DNA from: Gemmatimonadales bacterium | Lineage (GTDB): Bacteria; Gemmatimonadota; Gemmatimonadetes; Longimicrobiales; Gaopeijiaceae | Direction of reading: 5' to 3' | Assembly (NCBI GenBank): GCA_007695225.1 | Contig: REED01000057.1 | Span: forward strand, 1-50,081 | Length of the DNA stretch: 50,081 nt | In this document: piece after piece, positions 34,888 to 43,680 of the stretch | Layout of the letters: every line of letters begins with the position of its first letter | Position numbering within the stretch: position 1 is the first letter of the stretch | The notes under the pieces: generated by a model | What the model saw: only the letters and a program-made list of their open reading frames with translations | Databases searched by the model: none | Told to the model about the DNA's origin: nothing | Position numbers and translations under genes: made by a program

Positions 34888-35133
34888 TTGGACGATTCCG
34901 TTGCGGTGGACGCAAAACGGATCCTGCTCCGATACGGTGCGCCCATCGCACTGCTGGACCGAATCGACGAGAAGGAACGCATCGAGTTGGCTCGACTCGT
35001 GAGCCGGACTCCTGTTCCGGATCGTGGGTATGCCCTCCAGGACCTCCTCGTGGAAAGGGGCTACCTGGACGAGGAGGAAGTGACGGCCGCCCGTGGAAAG
35101 GCCAAGGGCCGAAGGAAGCCCCGGAAGAACTGA
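34888..35133 (+). CDS. Small helical protein, 81 aa
   Basis: Start chosen at TTG 34888, which has GGGAGGA just upstream; the frame opens at GTG 34852. The sequence is helical with a hydrophobic pattern in the middle. The C-terminal half (LQDLLVERGYLDEEEVTAAR) resembles the small helical N-domain found ahead of type II/IV secretion ATPases, but no ATPase follows. The last 14 residues are strongly basic. I do not assign a function. Preceded by a possible promoter and followed within 56 bp by the convergent NhaC stop. Confidence 0.6.
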   Translation: MDDSVAVDAKRILLRYGAPIALLDRIDEKERIELARLVSRTPVPDRGYALQDLLVERGYLDEEEVTAARGKAKGRRKPRKN

Positions 35134-35188
35134 CCCCGCTTCGCTCCACCTGCGTCGGCCCCAGAAGGCCGTCAGCTCACAGGACACC

Positions 35189-36763
35189 TCAAAGAACCAC
35201 CGCCGCCAGGATGGTGGAGAGGATCGCTCCCGCCGTGGCCGCTGCCACTGCCAGGGGGAGTTGGGTCAGGACGTGATCCATCACGTCACACCCGCACGCC
35301 AGCGACGCCAGGATAGTGGTGTCGGAGATGGGAGAGCACTGGTCCCCGAACACCGCCCCCCCCAGGACCGCACCGAAAGCCAGGGACATGTAGAAGGGGT
35401 CCGGGTTGATGGCGTAGGCCAACGGCATGGCCAGGGGGAAGACCACCGCGTAGGTCCCCCACGACGATCCGATGGAGAAGGCCACCACCATGCAGATGAA
35501 CATGAAGAGCGCCGGGAGCAGGACCGGGTTCATGAGTTCTGCCGTGGTCTGGACAATGTAGTTCGCCGTCCCCAGCTCCCGGGACACGGTCCCCAGGGTG
35601 ACGGCCAGGGCCAGGATGATGGCCCCGATGGTCACTCCCTTGCACCCGTCTACGAAGCCGTCCACCACCTCTTTCAGGTCCATCCCCTTCACGATGGCCA
35701 GGAGCATGGCGGAGAGGACCGCCAGCCCAAAGGCCTCGGCGATGGGGACGGAGATACCCGCCAGGAAGAGTTCGATCTGCCCGGCCTGGATGGCGGGGAT
35801 GAGAGGCCCGATGACCCCGGTGAGGGCCACACCCACCAGCACCACCAGGGGGACAGCGAAGTCCTCCAGGCCGGTACGATAGTCCGCCGGTACCCTCAGG
35901 CGGGAGAGTTCCTCTGCCGCCAGCGGCTCCGAGCCCTTTCGGTCCAGCGCCCCGGTGTCCCGAGCCCGCCGCCGGGCCTCCCGCATCCGCCGTCCCTCCC
36001 ATGGTAGGAGTTCAAGGGCGAAGAGGAGGGTCATGGTGATGGCGAAGAGGCCATAGAAATTCAGGGGGACCGAACGGAAGAAGAAGCTCACCGCCTCCTG
36101 TTCGGTCATGAACAGGGGCGTGGTCCCCACTACGAGTCCCGCCACGTACAGCGGCCAGGCGTTGAGGGGGATCACGGTGGCGACGGGAGAAGCGGTGGAG
36201 TCCACGATGTAGGTGAGTTCCTCGTGGGAGACGTTCTGCTGGTCGGTGACCGATTTCACCGTGGTCCCCGCCAGGATGGTGGAGATCGTCCCACCCTGGT
36301 GGAAGGTGACGCCCATGAGCCATCCGAAGACCTTTGCGGAGCGGGGACCCCGGACGATCTTCACCGCGGCCCACTCGGCGAAGTGACGGGCTCCTCCGGT
36401 CCGGGTCCAGATCCCGATGAGCCCTCCCAGCGCCCAGAGGTACACCAGGAGGATGACGGCGAAGGACTCGGTGGCCAGGGAGGGGATGAGGAAGCCCTGG
36501 ATGATGTTCACGTTGGAGACCACGAACCCGGCCACCACGATCCCCAGGAAGAGGGAGCTCACCACGTCCCGGGTGAAAAAGACCAGGACCAGGGTGGTCA
36601 AGGCCGGCAGGAGGGAGGTGAAGCCATAGTGCCCCCCTTCCTCTACCGGGACCAGGAGTTCCGGTGTGAGGGTCCACGCCAGGAGGATGGCCACCCCTGT
36701 GAGGAGGAAGGGCGCCCAGCGCCGCCAGGGGGGAGCCACCTCGGTGTCAGTCTCCGGTTTCAA
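35189..36763 (-). CDS. NhaC-family Na+/H+ antiporter
   Basis: 524 aa, with about 12 membrane helices. Start is TTG 36763 with an excellent GGAGG 7 nt upstream, which lies within the upstream gene's last codons (17-bp overlap). Family blocks include GGARHFAEWA, HQGGTISTILAGTT and, near the C-terminus, AFGAVLGGAVFGDQCSPISDTTILAS, the conserved NhaC motif. It exchanges cytoplasmic Na+ for external H+, or in some members acts on malate/lactate. Together with the marine-like gene set it suggests a salty habitat (inference). Confidence 0.93.
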   Translation of the reverse strand: MKPETDTEVAPPWRRWAPFLLTGVAILLAWTLTPELLVPVEEGGHYGFTSLLPALTTLVLVFFTRDVVSSLFLGIVVAGFVVSNVNIIQGFLIPSLATESFAVILLVYLWALGGLIGIWTRTGGARHFAEWAAVKIVRGPRSAKVFGWLMGVTFHQGGTISTILAGTTVKSVTDQQNVSHEELTYIVDSTASPVATVIPLNAWPLYVAGLVVGTTPLFMTEQEAVSFFFRSVPLNFYGLFAITMTLLFALELLPWEGRRMREARRRARDTGALDRKGSEPLAAEELSRLRVPADYRTGLEDFAVPLVVLVGVALTGVIGPLIPAIQAGQIELFLAGISVPIAEAFGLAVLSAMLLAIVKGMDLKEVVDGFVDGCKGVTIGAIILALAVTLGTVSRELGTANYIVQTTAELMNPVLLPALFMFICMVVAFSIGSSWGTYAVVFPLAMPLAYAINPDPFYMSLAFGAVLGGAVFGDQCSPISDTTILASLACGCDVMDHVLTQLPLAVAAATAGAILSTILAAVVL

Positions 36764-38546
36764 CGATCATCCTCCGTCCAGGGTCCAGGGGAAACTGACA
36801 CCGGAGTTGCACCCCGGCCGGCGTCTCTTTTTCCTCCACGTCCACGATCTCGTCTCCCAGCCACACCCGCTCCACGCGCGGTGAAGGGAGGTGGAGCTGG
36901 AGGATCAGGTTCAGGGGTACCCGCCCCGCCTTCTGGAAGAAGCGGAAGGTAAGGACCCCTTCGTCCCCGCGACAATCGAGAGCGACCCGGGAATTTCCCA
37001 CCCGGAGATTCTCCACTTCCAGAATGGATCCACGGCCCGGAAGGGTCCGGAGGTCCAGGGAGAGTGTCAGGCGTCCTGCGGCAGCGTCGGGTTCAACTCC
37101 CAGGATTCCCTCCACCCAGCTACGCACCAGGCGGGCGGCGTGGAGGGTCTTCCGGGGAAGGATGGCGGGGGCGGTCAGCGGCCCGAAGGCTGCGGGGGGA
37201 GGAAGAACGGACCGGGGAGGACGCGGGGCGGGACGATCTGCGGCCGTGGCATCCGACGCGGCGCTGGAAAGGGGGTTCGGCCCGGGGGCCGGCATGGGAT
37301 TTCCCAGAACCGGAAGACGGAGTCCCCTGAAAGGGCTCCGGGATCGGTCCTGGAGCGGGTCCCCCTCCTCCGAATGGAGGGGAGATGCGGGGGGGGGAGG
37401 ATTGCGGATCTCCTCAGCCCAGAGCCGGAACTGCTGAGGGCGGATTGGATCCCCGATGCCCTCGAGCCCATCCGCCAGCTCCTCCAGGACGCGGGAAAGG
37501 GGCGGGAACGCCGCCCCCGCCTGGGCCGGACCGCCGTCCATCTCATCCCGGGCCTGGGTTCGGGCCCTTTCCACCCATTCGTCTAGCGCTGTCTTTCCCG
37601 GACCGGACCCGGGAAGGGGCTGGCCGGTCCAGAGGCACCACCGGGCCGCCAGGAGGAGGAAGGGCAGAGGGGCCCGGGCGCCATGGGAAGTGGAGACACC
37701 TTGGGTGGTGCCCAAACCTGTGAGGATCTTCCGGGTTACGCCCCACCGACCGGCCATGAGCGTAGCCAGCCCGTACTCGGCCAGGCCGGCCCCCTCCAGG
37801 AGTTCAGGGGGTGGAGCGCCGGGCGCTCCTCGCAGTATGAACGGGCCCGGGCTCGACGTGGAAAGGGGGGGGGGTGGATGGCCGTCATCGGCGACGGGCG
37901 CCAGCGCAGCTTCGTCCAGCACAGCCAGGGCCTCCCGGAGGACCTCCTTCCCCCCCTCCTCCCCTTGCTCCCCTCTCTCTTCCTCCCCGCTTTCGAGGGT
38001 TCGGCCCATCTCGGCTTCCCTGGCGTCATGGCCGGCAATGGCAGCCTTCAGGACGAAGGCTTCATCCGGGTAGGGGGTGCCCCGTGCTTCTCGGATCCGA
38101 GCCCGGGCCGGAGGATCCGCCAGGAGACGCAACGCCATCGTGGGGTCTACTTCCGCTCCGAGGAGCGCTACCCGGATCCCCGGGGTGCCCATTCCTGCAC
38201 CGGCCCATTCCAGGAGGAGGATGGGGGCTTCGTCCAGGACCAGCCCCCGTTCCACGACCAGCTTTCCGTCCTCCCCAGGGAAATGGCGGAGCCATCGACC
38301 AGGGGCAGTGACGAGGCGGGGGGCTGCGTGCCTCCCGCCGTCCTTCCCGTCGTCCTTCCCGCCGTCCTTCCCGTCGTCCTTTCCGTCGATCCGGGGCGGT
38401 CCTCCGGCGGCTCCGGGCGTCGGCACCCAGGCACGGAGGTCGGGGGGGAGGGGGAGGGCTTGAAGCGGCGGCCCCTCCTCCCCCCCCCATATCCCAACCA
38501 CACCCCCGAGGGGGTCTACGGCAACGGCCAGCCCCATCCCCGTCAC
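36747..38546 (-). CDS. Unknown protein resembling glycogen-debranching/amylo-alpha-1,6-glucosidase-like enzymes
   Basis: At least 599 aa. From GTG 38546 the chain begins with a beta-rich segment (GLAVAVDPLGGVVGIWGG). The middle has a helical (alpha/alpha)-like block (AEYGLATLMAGRWGVTRKILT, ARAPLPFLLLAARWCLWTG), and the last ~100 residues form a beta domain (ILGVEPDAAAGRLTLSLDL, VENLRVGNSRVALDCRG) like the C-terminal sandwich of debranching-type glycosidases. No clear catalytic acid pair is recognised, so activity is doubtful. The frame stays open upstream past 38686 with no standard start codon near; the N-terminus is therefore uncertain. It contains a Lys/Asp/Gly repeat (about residues 53-71) and several Pro-rich low-complexity stretches. 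Operon: ABC-class ATPase, cupin, this gene, NhaC. Confidence 0.6.
   Translation of the reverse strand: MTGMGLAVAVDPLGGVVGIWGGEEGPPLQALPLPPDLRAWVPTPGAAGGPPRIDGKDDGKDGGKDDGKDGGRHAAPRLVTAPGRWLRHFPGEDGKLVVERGLVLDEAPILLLEWAGAGMGTPGIRVALLGAEVDPTMALRLLADPPARARIREARGTPYPDEAFVLKAAIAGHDAREAEMGRTLESGEEERGEQGEEGGKEVLREALAVLDEAALAPVADDGHPPPPLSTSSPGPFILRGAPGAPPPELLEGAGLAEYGLATLMAGRWGVTRKILTGLGTTQGVSTSHGARAPLPFLLLAARWCLWTGQPLPGSGPGKTALDEWVERARTQARDEMDGGPAQAGAAFPPLSRVLEELADGLEGIGDPIRPQQFRLWAEEIRNPPPPASPLHSEEGDPLQDRSRSPFRGLRLPVLGNPMPAPGPNPLSSAASDATAADRPAPRPPRSVLPPPAAFGPLTAPAILPRKTLHAARLVRSWVEGILGVEPDAAAGRLTLSLDLRTLPGRGSILEVENLRVGNSRVALDCRGDEGVLTFRFFQKAGRVPLNLILQLHLPSPRVERVWLGDEIVDVEEKETPAGVQLRCQFPLDPGRRMIVETGD
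38334..38388. repeat. 12-bp tandem repeat encoding a DGKD tract
   Basis: About four and a half copies of a 12-bp unit alternating cgtcgtccttcc and ccgccgtccttcc-like forms, in frame on the minus strand within the debranching-like gene, giving DGKDDGKDGGKDDGK. Copy-number change would leave the reading frame intact. Confidence 0.75.
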
Positions 38547-38685
38547 CCAGCAGAGGCGGGACGGGGATGGGGCCGCGAATCCGTCTCCCAGGGGGCCTCC
38601 CTCGATGGAGGGAGGCGCAGGGATGGAAGGCGCGGCCTCCAGCGAAACGAGTCGGAGCGGTGGAGGGGAGACGGGAGGCGAGATC

Positions 38686-39066
38686 CTACCCCTCGGCTGC
38701 GGGGATGTCGGGGCTGAGGATCTCCACCCGGTCCTCTCCCGATGGAATCATGCAGAGGAACTCGAAGGGCTCCTCGCTCTCCACCCGGTACCAGTGGGGC
38801 ACGCCGGCGGGGATGTGGACCACTGTTCCGGCGGTGACCCTGTGGATCTCGTCTCCGATCCCCACTGCGGCCTCACCCCGGAGGACCACCTGCTGATGCT
38901 CCACCGAATTGGTGTGTGGAGGCATTCCTCCCCCCGCTGTCATGACGAAGCGCCGGGTGTGGAAGGTGGAGCCGGTGTCGGGCCCCAGGAGCACCTGGCG
39001 CGAAGCGCCCCTGGCTGCGCCGATGGGCTCCAGGGGAAAATCATCCAGCGGGCGAACGACGGTCAT
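38686..39066 (-). CDS. Cupin-domain protein
   Basis: 126 aa from ATG 39066 with GGAGG about 5 nt upstream; the longer open frame to 39288 is not supported. A single cupin barrel: first motif around GGGMPPHTNSVEH (His51, Glu56, His57), second motif IPAGVPHWYRV (His91). The first motif's HxH is HTN, so the metal site is reduced. Small cupins of this type act as sensors, isomerases or dioxygenases. It sits between the ABC-class ATPase and the debranching-like gene in the same orientation and may be co-transcribed. Confidence 0.85.
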   Translation of the reverse strand: MTVVRPLDDFPLEPIGAARGASRQVLLGPDTGSTFHTRRFVMTAGGGMPPHTNSVEHQQVVLRGEAAVGIGDEIHRVTAGTVVHIPAGVPHWYRVESEEPFEFLCMIPSGEDRVEILSPDIPAAEG

Positions 39067-39175
39067 GGGACCTCCGGGGAGGATGGGGACGGGGGTGGGG
39101 GGACGGGGTGGACCCTGCCCAAGCTGACGAGGAAGGGACCGGTGGGTCAATCCCGCCCCCCCGGCGGTTCCCGGG

Positions 39176-40915
39176 TCAGTGGGCCTCGGTTCCGTCCATC
39201 TCGAGGCTTCGGAGCCGATTGAGCGCTGCCGCCAGCTCGAGGCGGCGGAAGGCCGCCAGGTCTCCTTCATCGCCCCGGCCCAGGGCATCCAGGCCTTCCG
39301 TCTCCATCAGCTCCATGACGCCGTCCAGGAGCTCCGTCACATCCAGCCGCCCCCTCCGGTCCAGGAAGTGCCGGCGCATGAGGATCAACCCCTCGCTCAG
39401 CGCCCGGAGCTGGGCCCTGGAGAGGACCTGGTCCACCGCCGAGAGGTCGATCTCCTCCTCTCCGAACTGGATGCCCTGGGCGTCCCGGACGCGGACCCGG
39501 GTGGCTCGGCGCCCCCGGGAGGGGTCCAGGGACTCCCGCCGGGGAAAGCGGCGCGGCGCCGGCGCCATGGGTCCGGGAGACTCCGGAATCCGCCCCGTGG
39601 GGTGGGCCGCCGCCACCTCCCGCGCTCGGGGGGTAACGTCCACGGGCCGGTATCCCACCATGGCCACCACCGTGTCCGCCACGTCCAGGTAGTCCCCGCT
39701 CCCCCCCAGGACCAGCACCGAGGAGACGTCGTGCTCCTCGTGGAGCTCCCGGACCCGGTCGATGAAGGGGATGATGGGTTCCTCCTCCCGTGGCACCAGG
39801 GCCTGCATGCGCCGATCCCGGATCATGAAGTTGGTGGCGGCGGTGTCCTCGTCCACCAGGAGGGTGGTGGCTCCGGCCTCCAGGGCTTCCATGATCGCTG
39901 CGGCCTGGGAGGTGGAGCCCGAGGCAAAGGGGGTGGAGAAGGCCCGGGTGTCCTCGCCGCCCGGGAGATTTCCGATGAAGGGGGAGATGTCCACCCCCAC
40001 CACACTCCGACCGTCCTCCGCCCGGACCTTCACGGCCGCCGGATCGGTGACCACCCGCTCCCGTCCGTCCCCGGGGCGGTGATTGTAGACCCCCCGTTCC
40101 AGCGCTCGGAGGAGGGTGCTCTTCCCATGGTAGCCTCCCCCCACCACGAGGATGACCCCCCGGGGAAGACCCATCCCGGAAATGGCACCGGCGTTGGGGG
40201 CCTCCAGGGTGACCCGGAGCGAGGGAGGCGACTGAAAGGGGACCACCTGATCCCCCAGCATGGGCGCCTCGTCCACACCGCTCTGGCGGGGAAGGGAGGC
40301 GCCATCCGAAACGAAGGCCAGGAGCCCCCGATCCCGGAGCTGATCCCGCAGGGCATCGGCGTCCTCGTTCGACTCGGCGTGGAGCCGGAGGGCACCCAGG
40401 TCCAGGGCCTGGGACACCAGGGATTGCGCCACGACCTGGGGGAGGACGTCGCCCAGGAGCCGGGCTGCCGTCTTCCCGAGCACGCGACGTCCCCGGGCCG
40501 GGAGCCCCACGGTGAAGCGGGCCTCCACGGCTCCGTCCGGATCCACCCGGAGGGCCGAGATGGGGAGGACCTCCTGCCCGGGGGCCTCCATCCGGATCTC
40601 CCCGGAGCGGCCGCTTCCGTCGGAGCCCCCCAGATCCCGGGCCACACTCCGGAACCGTCGGGCCAGGAAACAGGCCGTCCCCACCCGTCGGGAAGGAGAG
40701 AGAAGGAGGTCGCCGGGGAGTCCCGCCACTTCAGGGGGGAGGAACACCCGGAGTCGACTCGGCGCGGCGAAGGGGTCTCCCTGGACATGGTCCACCTGGA
40801 GGCCGAAGCTGGGGAAGGACCAGGGGCCCTGAATAGCCTTGTACGCTCCGTACCCCTTTCCCTCCATCCCCTCCAGCATCCGCATGAGGGCTTCCCGGGG
40901 TCTGGATTCCTCCAC
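39176..40915 (-). CDS. Predicted ABC-class ATPase (COG3044 family)
   Basis: 579 aa from GTG 40915, which has AAGGAGG 5 nt upstream; the frame opens 62 codons earlier but that region is intergenic. No membrane helices. Walker A is GGGYHGKST (259-267), a signature-like ASGSTSQ is at 331-337, and Walker B is LLVDEDTAA (VDED 354-357). The N-terminal ~240 residues are the family's characteristic domain (GYGAYKAIQGPWSF near the start). A helical C-terminal domain follows. The family is ABC-like but not a transporter; a eukaryotic relative binds RNA, and no bacterial role is established. Divergent from pyrophosphatase across a ~200-bp gap. Confidence 0.88.
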   Translation of the reverse strand: MEESRPREALMRMLEGMEGKGYGAYKAIQGPWSFPSFGLQVDHVQGDPFAAPSRLRVFLPPEVAGLPGDLLLSPSRRVGTACFLARRFRSVARDLGGSDGSGRSGEIRMEAPGQEVLPISALRVDPDGAVEARFTVGLPARGRRVLGKTAARLLGDVLPQVVAQSLVSQALDLGALRLHAESNEDADALRDQLRDRGLLAFVSDGASLPRQSGVDEAPMLGDQVVPFQSPPSLRVTLEAPNAGAISGMGLPRGVILVVGGGYHGKSTLLRALERGVYNHRPGDGRERVVTDPAAVKVRAEDGRSVVGVDISPFIGNLPGGEDTRAFSTPFASGSTSQAAAIMEALEAGATTLLVDEDTAATNFMIRDRRMQALVPREEEPIIPFIDRVRELHEEHDVSSVLVLGGSGDYLDVADTVVAMVGYRPVDVTPRAREVAAAHPTGRIPESPGPMAPAPRRFPRRESLDPSRGRRATRVRVRDAQGIQFGEEEIDLSAVDQVLSRAQLRALSEGLILMRRHFLDRRGRLDVTELLDGVMELMETEGLDALGRGDEGDLAAFRRLELAAALNRLRSLEMDGTEAH

Positions 40916-41115
40916 GTTCGCCTCCTTGGATTCGGTCGGGTTGGGATGGACAGGCCCGGGTTCCCCTTTTGGTTGGCCCACAGTATCGCGAGGGGCATAT
41001 TGCCGTCCCCGTGCGGTCCTCGTGAGGTACCCCGGGGAACGAAATGGCGTGCCATGCTCTCCGTGCCTCTGGGCCGCCACCCCTGTCCTCCATCCTTCCA
41101 CTTCTGGAGTCGCCC

Positions 41116-41652
41116 ATGTCCGACCAGAGATCCTCTCCCGGGGAGGAGGAGCGAATGATCCTGCCGGTGATGATCGAAATCCCCAAGGGGAGCCGAAACA
41201 AGTACGAATATGACAAGGAGCGCCAGAAGATCCGCTTCGACCGCCTCCTCTTCTCCCCGGTCCACTATCCTACGGACTACGGGTTCATCGAGGAGACCCT
41301 GGCGCTGGACGGGGACGCCCTGGACGCCCTTGTACTGGTATGGGAGCCCACCTTTCCCGGTTGTCTCATTGAGGCCTCTCCGGTGGGTCTCTTCCGGATG
41401 GCGGACGAGAAGGGTCCCGACGAGAAGATCCTCTGCGTCCCCATCCATGACCCCCACTGGACCGGAGTCGAAGGGTTGGACGACGTTCCCGCCCATCTCC
41501 TTCGGGAGATCGAACACTTCTTCACCATCTACAAGGATCTGGAGGAGAAGGAAGTGTTGGTGGAGGGATGGGAGCCCCGAGAAGAGGCGGAAGCGGTCAT
41601 CCGGAAGTCCCGGGAACGGCTCCGCACGGCAAACACGAAGGCAGAGGAGTGA
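41116..41652 (+). CDS. ppa: Family I inorganic pyrophosphatase
   Basis: 178 aa. The catalytic block DGDALDALVL (Asp65, Asp67, Asp70) and EIPKGSRNKYEYD are diagnostic. The enzyme hydrolyses pyrophosphate, pulling biosynthetic reactions forward in the cytoplasm. ATG 41116 follows CTGGAG; a longer frame to 41044 has no supporting signal. The stop lies 2 bp before the next gene's ATG, so the two are probably co-transcribed. Confidence 0.96.
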   Translation: MSDQRSSPGEEERMILPVMIEIPKGSRNKYEYDKERQKIRFDRLLFSPVHYPTDYGFIEETLALDGDALDALVLVWEPTFPGCLIEASPVGLFRMADEKGPDEKILCVPIHDPHWTGVEGLDDVPAHLLREIEHFFTIYKDLEEKEVLVEGWEPREEAEAVIRKSRERLRTANTKAEE

Positions 41653-41654
41653 GC

Positions 41655-43448
41655 ATGGGCGACGGAAAGGAGTTTCGGATCAGAGGGGGGGGAGGCATTG
41701 GAGCGGTCCTCCCCCGACTTCTGGGCATCGGCCTGGTGCTGGCCCTGGCGCCGGCTCTTGGATCGGCTTTGGTACCGGCCCTGACGCCGGCATCGGCCCT
41801 GACGGCAGCGTCAGCACTGACGCCAGTATCGGCCGCGGAAGAGGTAGGGTTCGGGGAAGCCGCTTCCTTCCTGGCGATGAAGACACCGCCGATGATGGAC
41901 ACAACTCCGAGGCGTCCAGATGCCGGTGCCTCCCGAGAGGCCGATGTCATCCTCCGGAACGGGCGGCTACTGGACGGTACCGGAAACCCCTGGGTCCGGG
42001 GTGACGTGGCCATCCGAGAAGATCGGGTGGTGGCAGTCGGGCGCCTGCAGGGGTGGACGGCCCCGGAGGAACTGGATGTCTCCGGGCTCTACGTGGCCCC
42101 CGGGTTCATCGACGCCCACTCCCATGCCGGTCCTGGACTGGCTTCGGAAGACCGGAGTCACGCCTTTCCGCAACTGGCCCAGGGGGTCACCACCGTCTTT
42201 GTGAATCCCGACGGGGGCGGCCCGGTGGACCTGGCGGAGCAGCGGGAGGAGCTGCTCCAGCATGGGCTGGGGATCAATGTGGCCCAACTCGTTCCCCATG
42301 GATCGGTGCGAGGCGTGGTGCTGGGGATGGAAGACCGCCTGGCTTCTCCTGTGGAGTTGGAGGAGATGAGGGCCATGGTCCGAGCCGGGATGGAGGAGGG
42401 GGCCTTCGGGCTATCCTCCGGCCCCTTCTATGCGCCTGGATCCTTCTCGGACACCCGGGAACTGGTCGAACTGGCACGGGTGGCGGCGGAGTACGGAGGG
42501 GTCTACACCAGCCACATTCGGGACGAGTCGGACTACAGTATCGGGCTCATCGCGGCCGTGGACGAGGTCATCACCGTGGCTCGGGAGGCGGAGATCCGGG
42601 GGATCGTGACCCATGTGAAGGCACTTGGGCCCCGGGTCTGGGGGTTCTCCACCGCGGTGGTACGGCGTATCGAAAGAGCCCGGGATGAGGGGGTGGAGGT
42701 CTTCGCCGATCAGTATCCCTATATCGCTTCCGCCACGGGTCTGAGCTCTGCCCTGGTTCCCCGATGGGCCCAGGAGGGCGGAGCAGAGGCCATGCGCGTG
42801 CGGCTCAGGGACCCGGAGACCCGGCCGCGCCTCGTAGAGGAGATCTGGGAGAACCTGGACCGTCGCGGCGGAGCAAACCGTATCCAGTTCCGGTCCTTTA
42901 CGGAGGACCCCTCCATCGAGGGCCGGACCCTGGCGGAGGTGGCGGCGGAACGGGGGATGGACGCCGTTGAGGCCACGCTGGCGCTTCTGGACCAGGGTTC
43001 TCCATCCATCGTCTCCTTCAATATGGATGAGCGGGATGTGGCGGAACTCATGCGCCAGCCCTGGACCATGACGGCCTCCGACGGGGACTTTCCCCGTTGG
43101 GGGGAGGGCGTGCCCCACCCCCGGTCCTACGGGGCGTTTTCCCGGAAGCTGCGTCACTACGTCGTGGAGGAAGGAGTCGTGACGTTGGAGGAAGCCATCC
43201 GTTCCATGACCTCCCTTCCGGCGTTGGTCCACCGGATGGAGGACAGGGGAACCCTTCGAGCGGGGATGGTGGCCGACGTGGTGGTGTTCGACCTGGATCA
43301 GGTCCGGGATCGGGCCACCTTCACCGATCCCCATCAGCTCTCCGAGGGAATGGTCCACGTCCTGGTCAATGGCGGCTTCGCCATCCGCGACACTGAATTC
43401 ACCGATCTCCGGAACGGTCGGGTGCTCCGCATGGGGGAGGAACCGTGA
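41655..43448 (+). CDS. Secreted D-aminoacylase-like amidohydrolase
   Basis: 597 aa; ATG 2 bp after ppa with GAGGAG. The signal region is unusually repetitive (AL/TP/AS repeats, residues ~27-62). Amidohydrolase-fold metal motif FIDAHSHAG (His155, His157) follows, with later THVKALG and YTSHIRDES histidines and a TASDGDFP aspartate, in the order of N-acyl-D-amino-acid deacylases. The family's GNCGFS segment, which contributes a metal-bridging Cys, is VNPDGGGP here, so metal binding may differ. It hydrolyses acyl groups from D-amino acids or related secondary amides, probably outside the inner membrane. Substrate unknown. Confidence 0.88.
   Translation: MGDGKEFRIRGGGGIGAVLPRLLGIGLVLALAPALGSALVPALTPASALTAASALTPVSAAEEVGFGEAASFLAMKTPPMMDTTPRRPDAGASREADVILRNGRLLDGTGNPWVRGDVAIREDRVVAVGRLQGWTAPEELDVSGLYVAPGFIDAHSHAGPGLASEDRSHAFPQLAQGVTTVFVNPDGGGPVDLAEQREELLQHGLGINVAQLVPHGSVRGVVLGMEDRLASPVELEEMRAMVRAGMEEGAFGLSSGPFYAPGSFSDTRELVELARVAAEYGGVYTSHIRDESDYSIGLIAAVDEVITVAREAEIRGIVTHVKALGPRVWGFSTAVVRRIERARDEGVEVFADQYPYIASATGLSSALVPRWAQEGGAEAMRVRLRDPETRPRLVEEIWENLDRRGGANRIQFRSFTEDPSIEGRTLAEVAAERGMDAVEATLALLDQGSPSIVSFNMDERDVAELMRQPWTMTASDGDFPRWGEGVPHPRSYGAFSRKLRHYVVEEGVVTLEEAIRSMTSLPALVHRMEDRGTLRAGMVADVVVFDLDQVRDRATFTDPHQLSEGMVHVLVNGGFAIRDTEFTDLRNGRVLRMGEEP
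41750..41838. repeat. Degenerate Ala/Thr/Pro-coding repeat in a signal peptide region
   Basis: A run of similar 15- to 18-bp units (ccggccctgacgccggcatcg-like pieces) encodes alternating ALTPASALT. It is in frame at the end of the amidohydrolase signal sequence. Units are imperfect, suggesting an older expansion. Confidence 0.55.
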
Positions 43449-43680
43449 CGGCGGATGGGATAGGCCGGCGCGACGAGAAACCTGGCCCGAACACTTCCGA
43501 ATACTCCCGAACATCCCCGGCGGTGGCCGACGTCCGCAGAAAGGGGCCCCGTTCCCTTCGACTGGAACCGGGCCGGCCCCGCTTCTACCTTTGCACCCTG
43601 TGAGCGCACGGGAGTCGGACCCCTTCCCCGACACCAGCTCCCGTCGCCAGTCCGCAGGGGAATCCAGGAGAAGAGAGCCG
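43449..43680. other. Intergenic region before the deoxyhypusine-synthase-like gene
   Basis: 232 bp; the frame of the next gene is open across it but shows no coding character. No confident promoter, hairpin or small gene was found. An independent promoter for the DHS-like gene would have to lie here. Confidence 0.4.
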
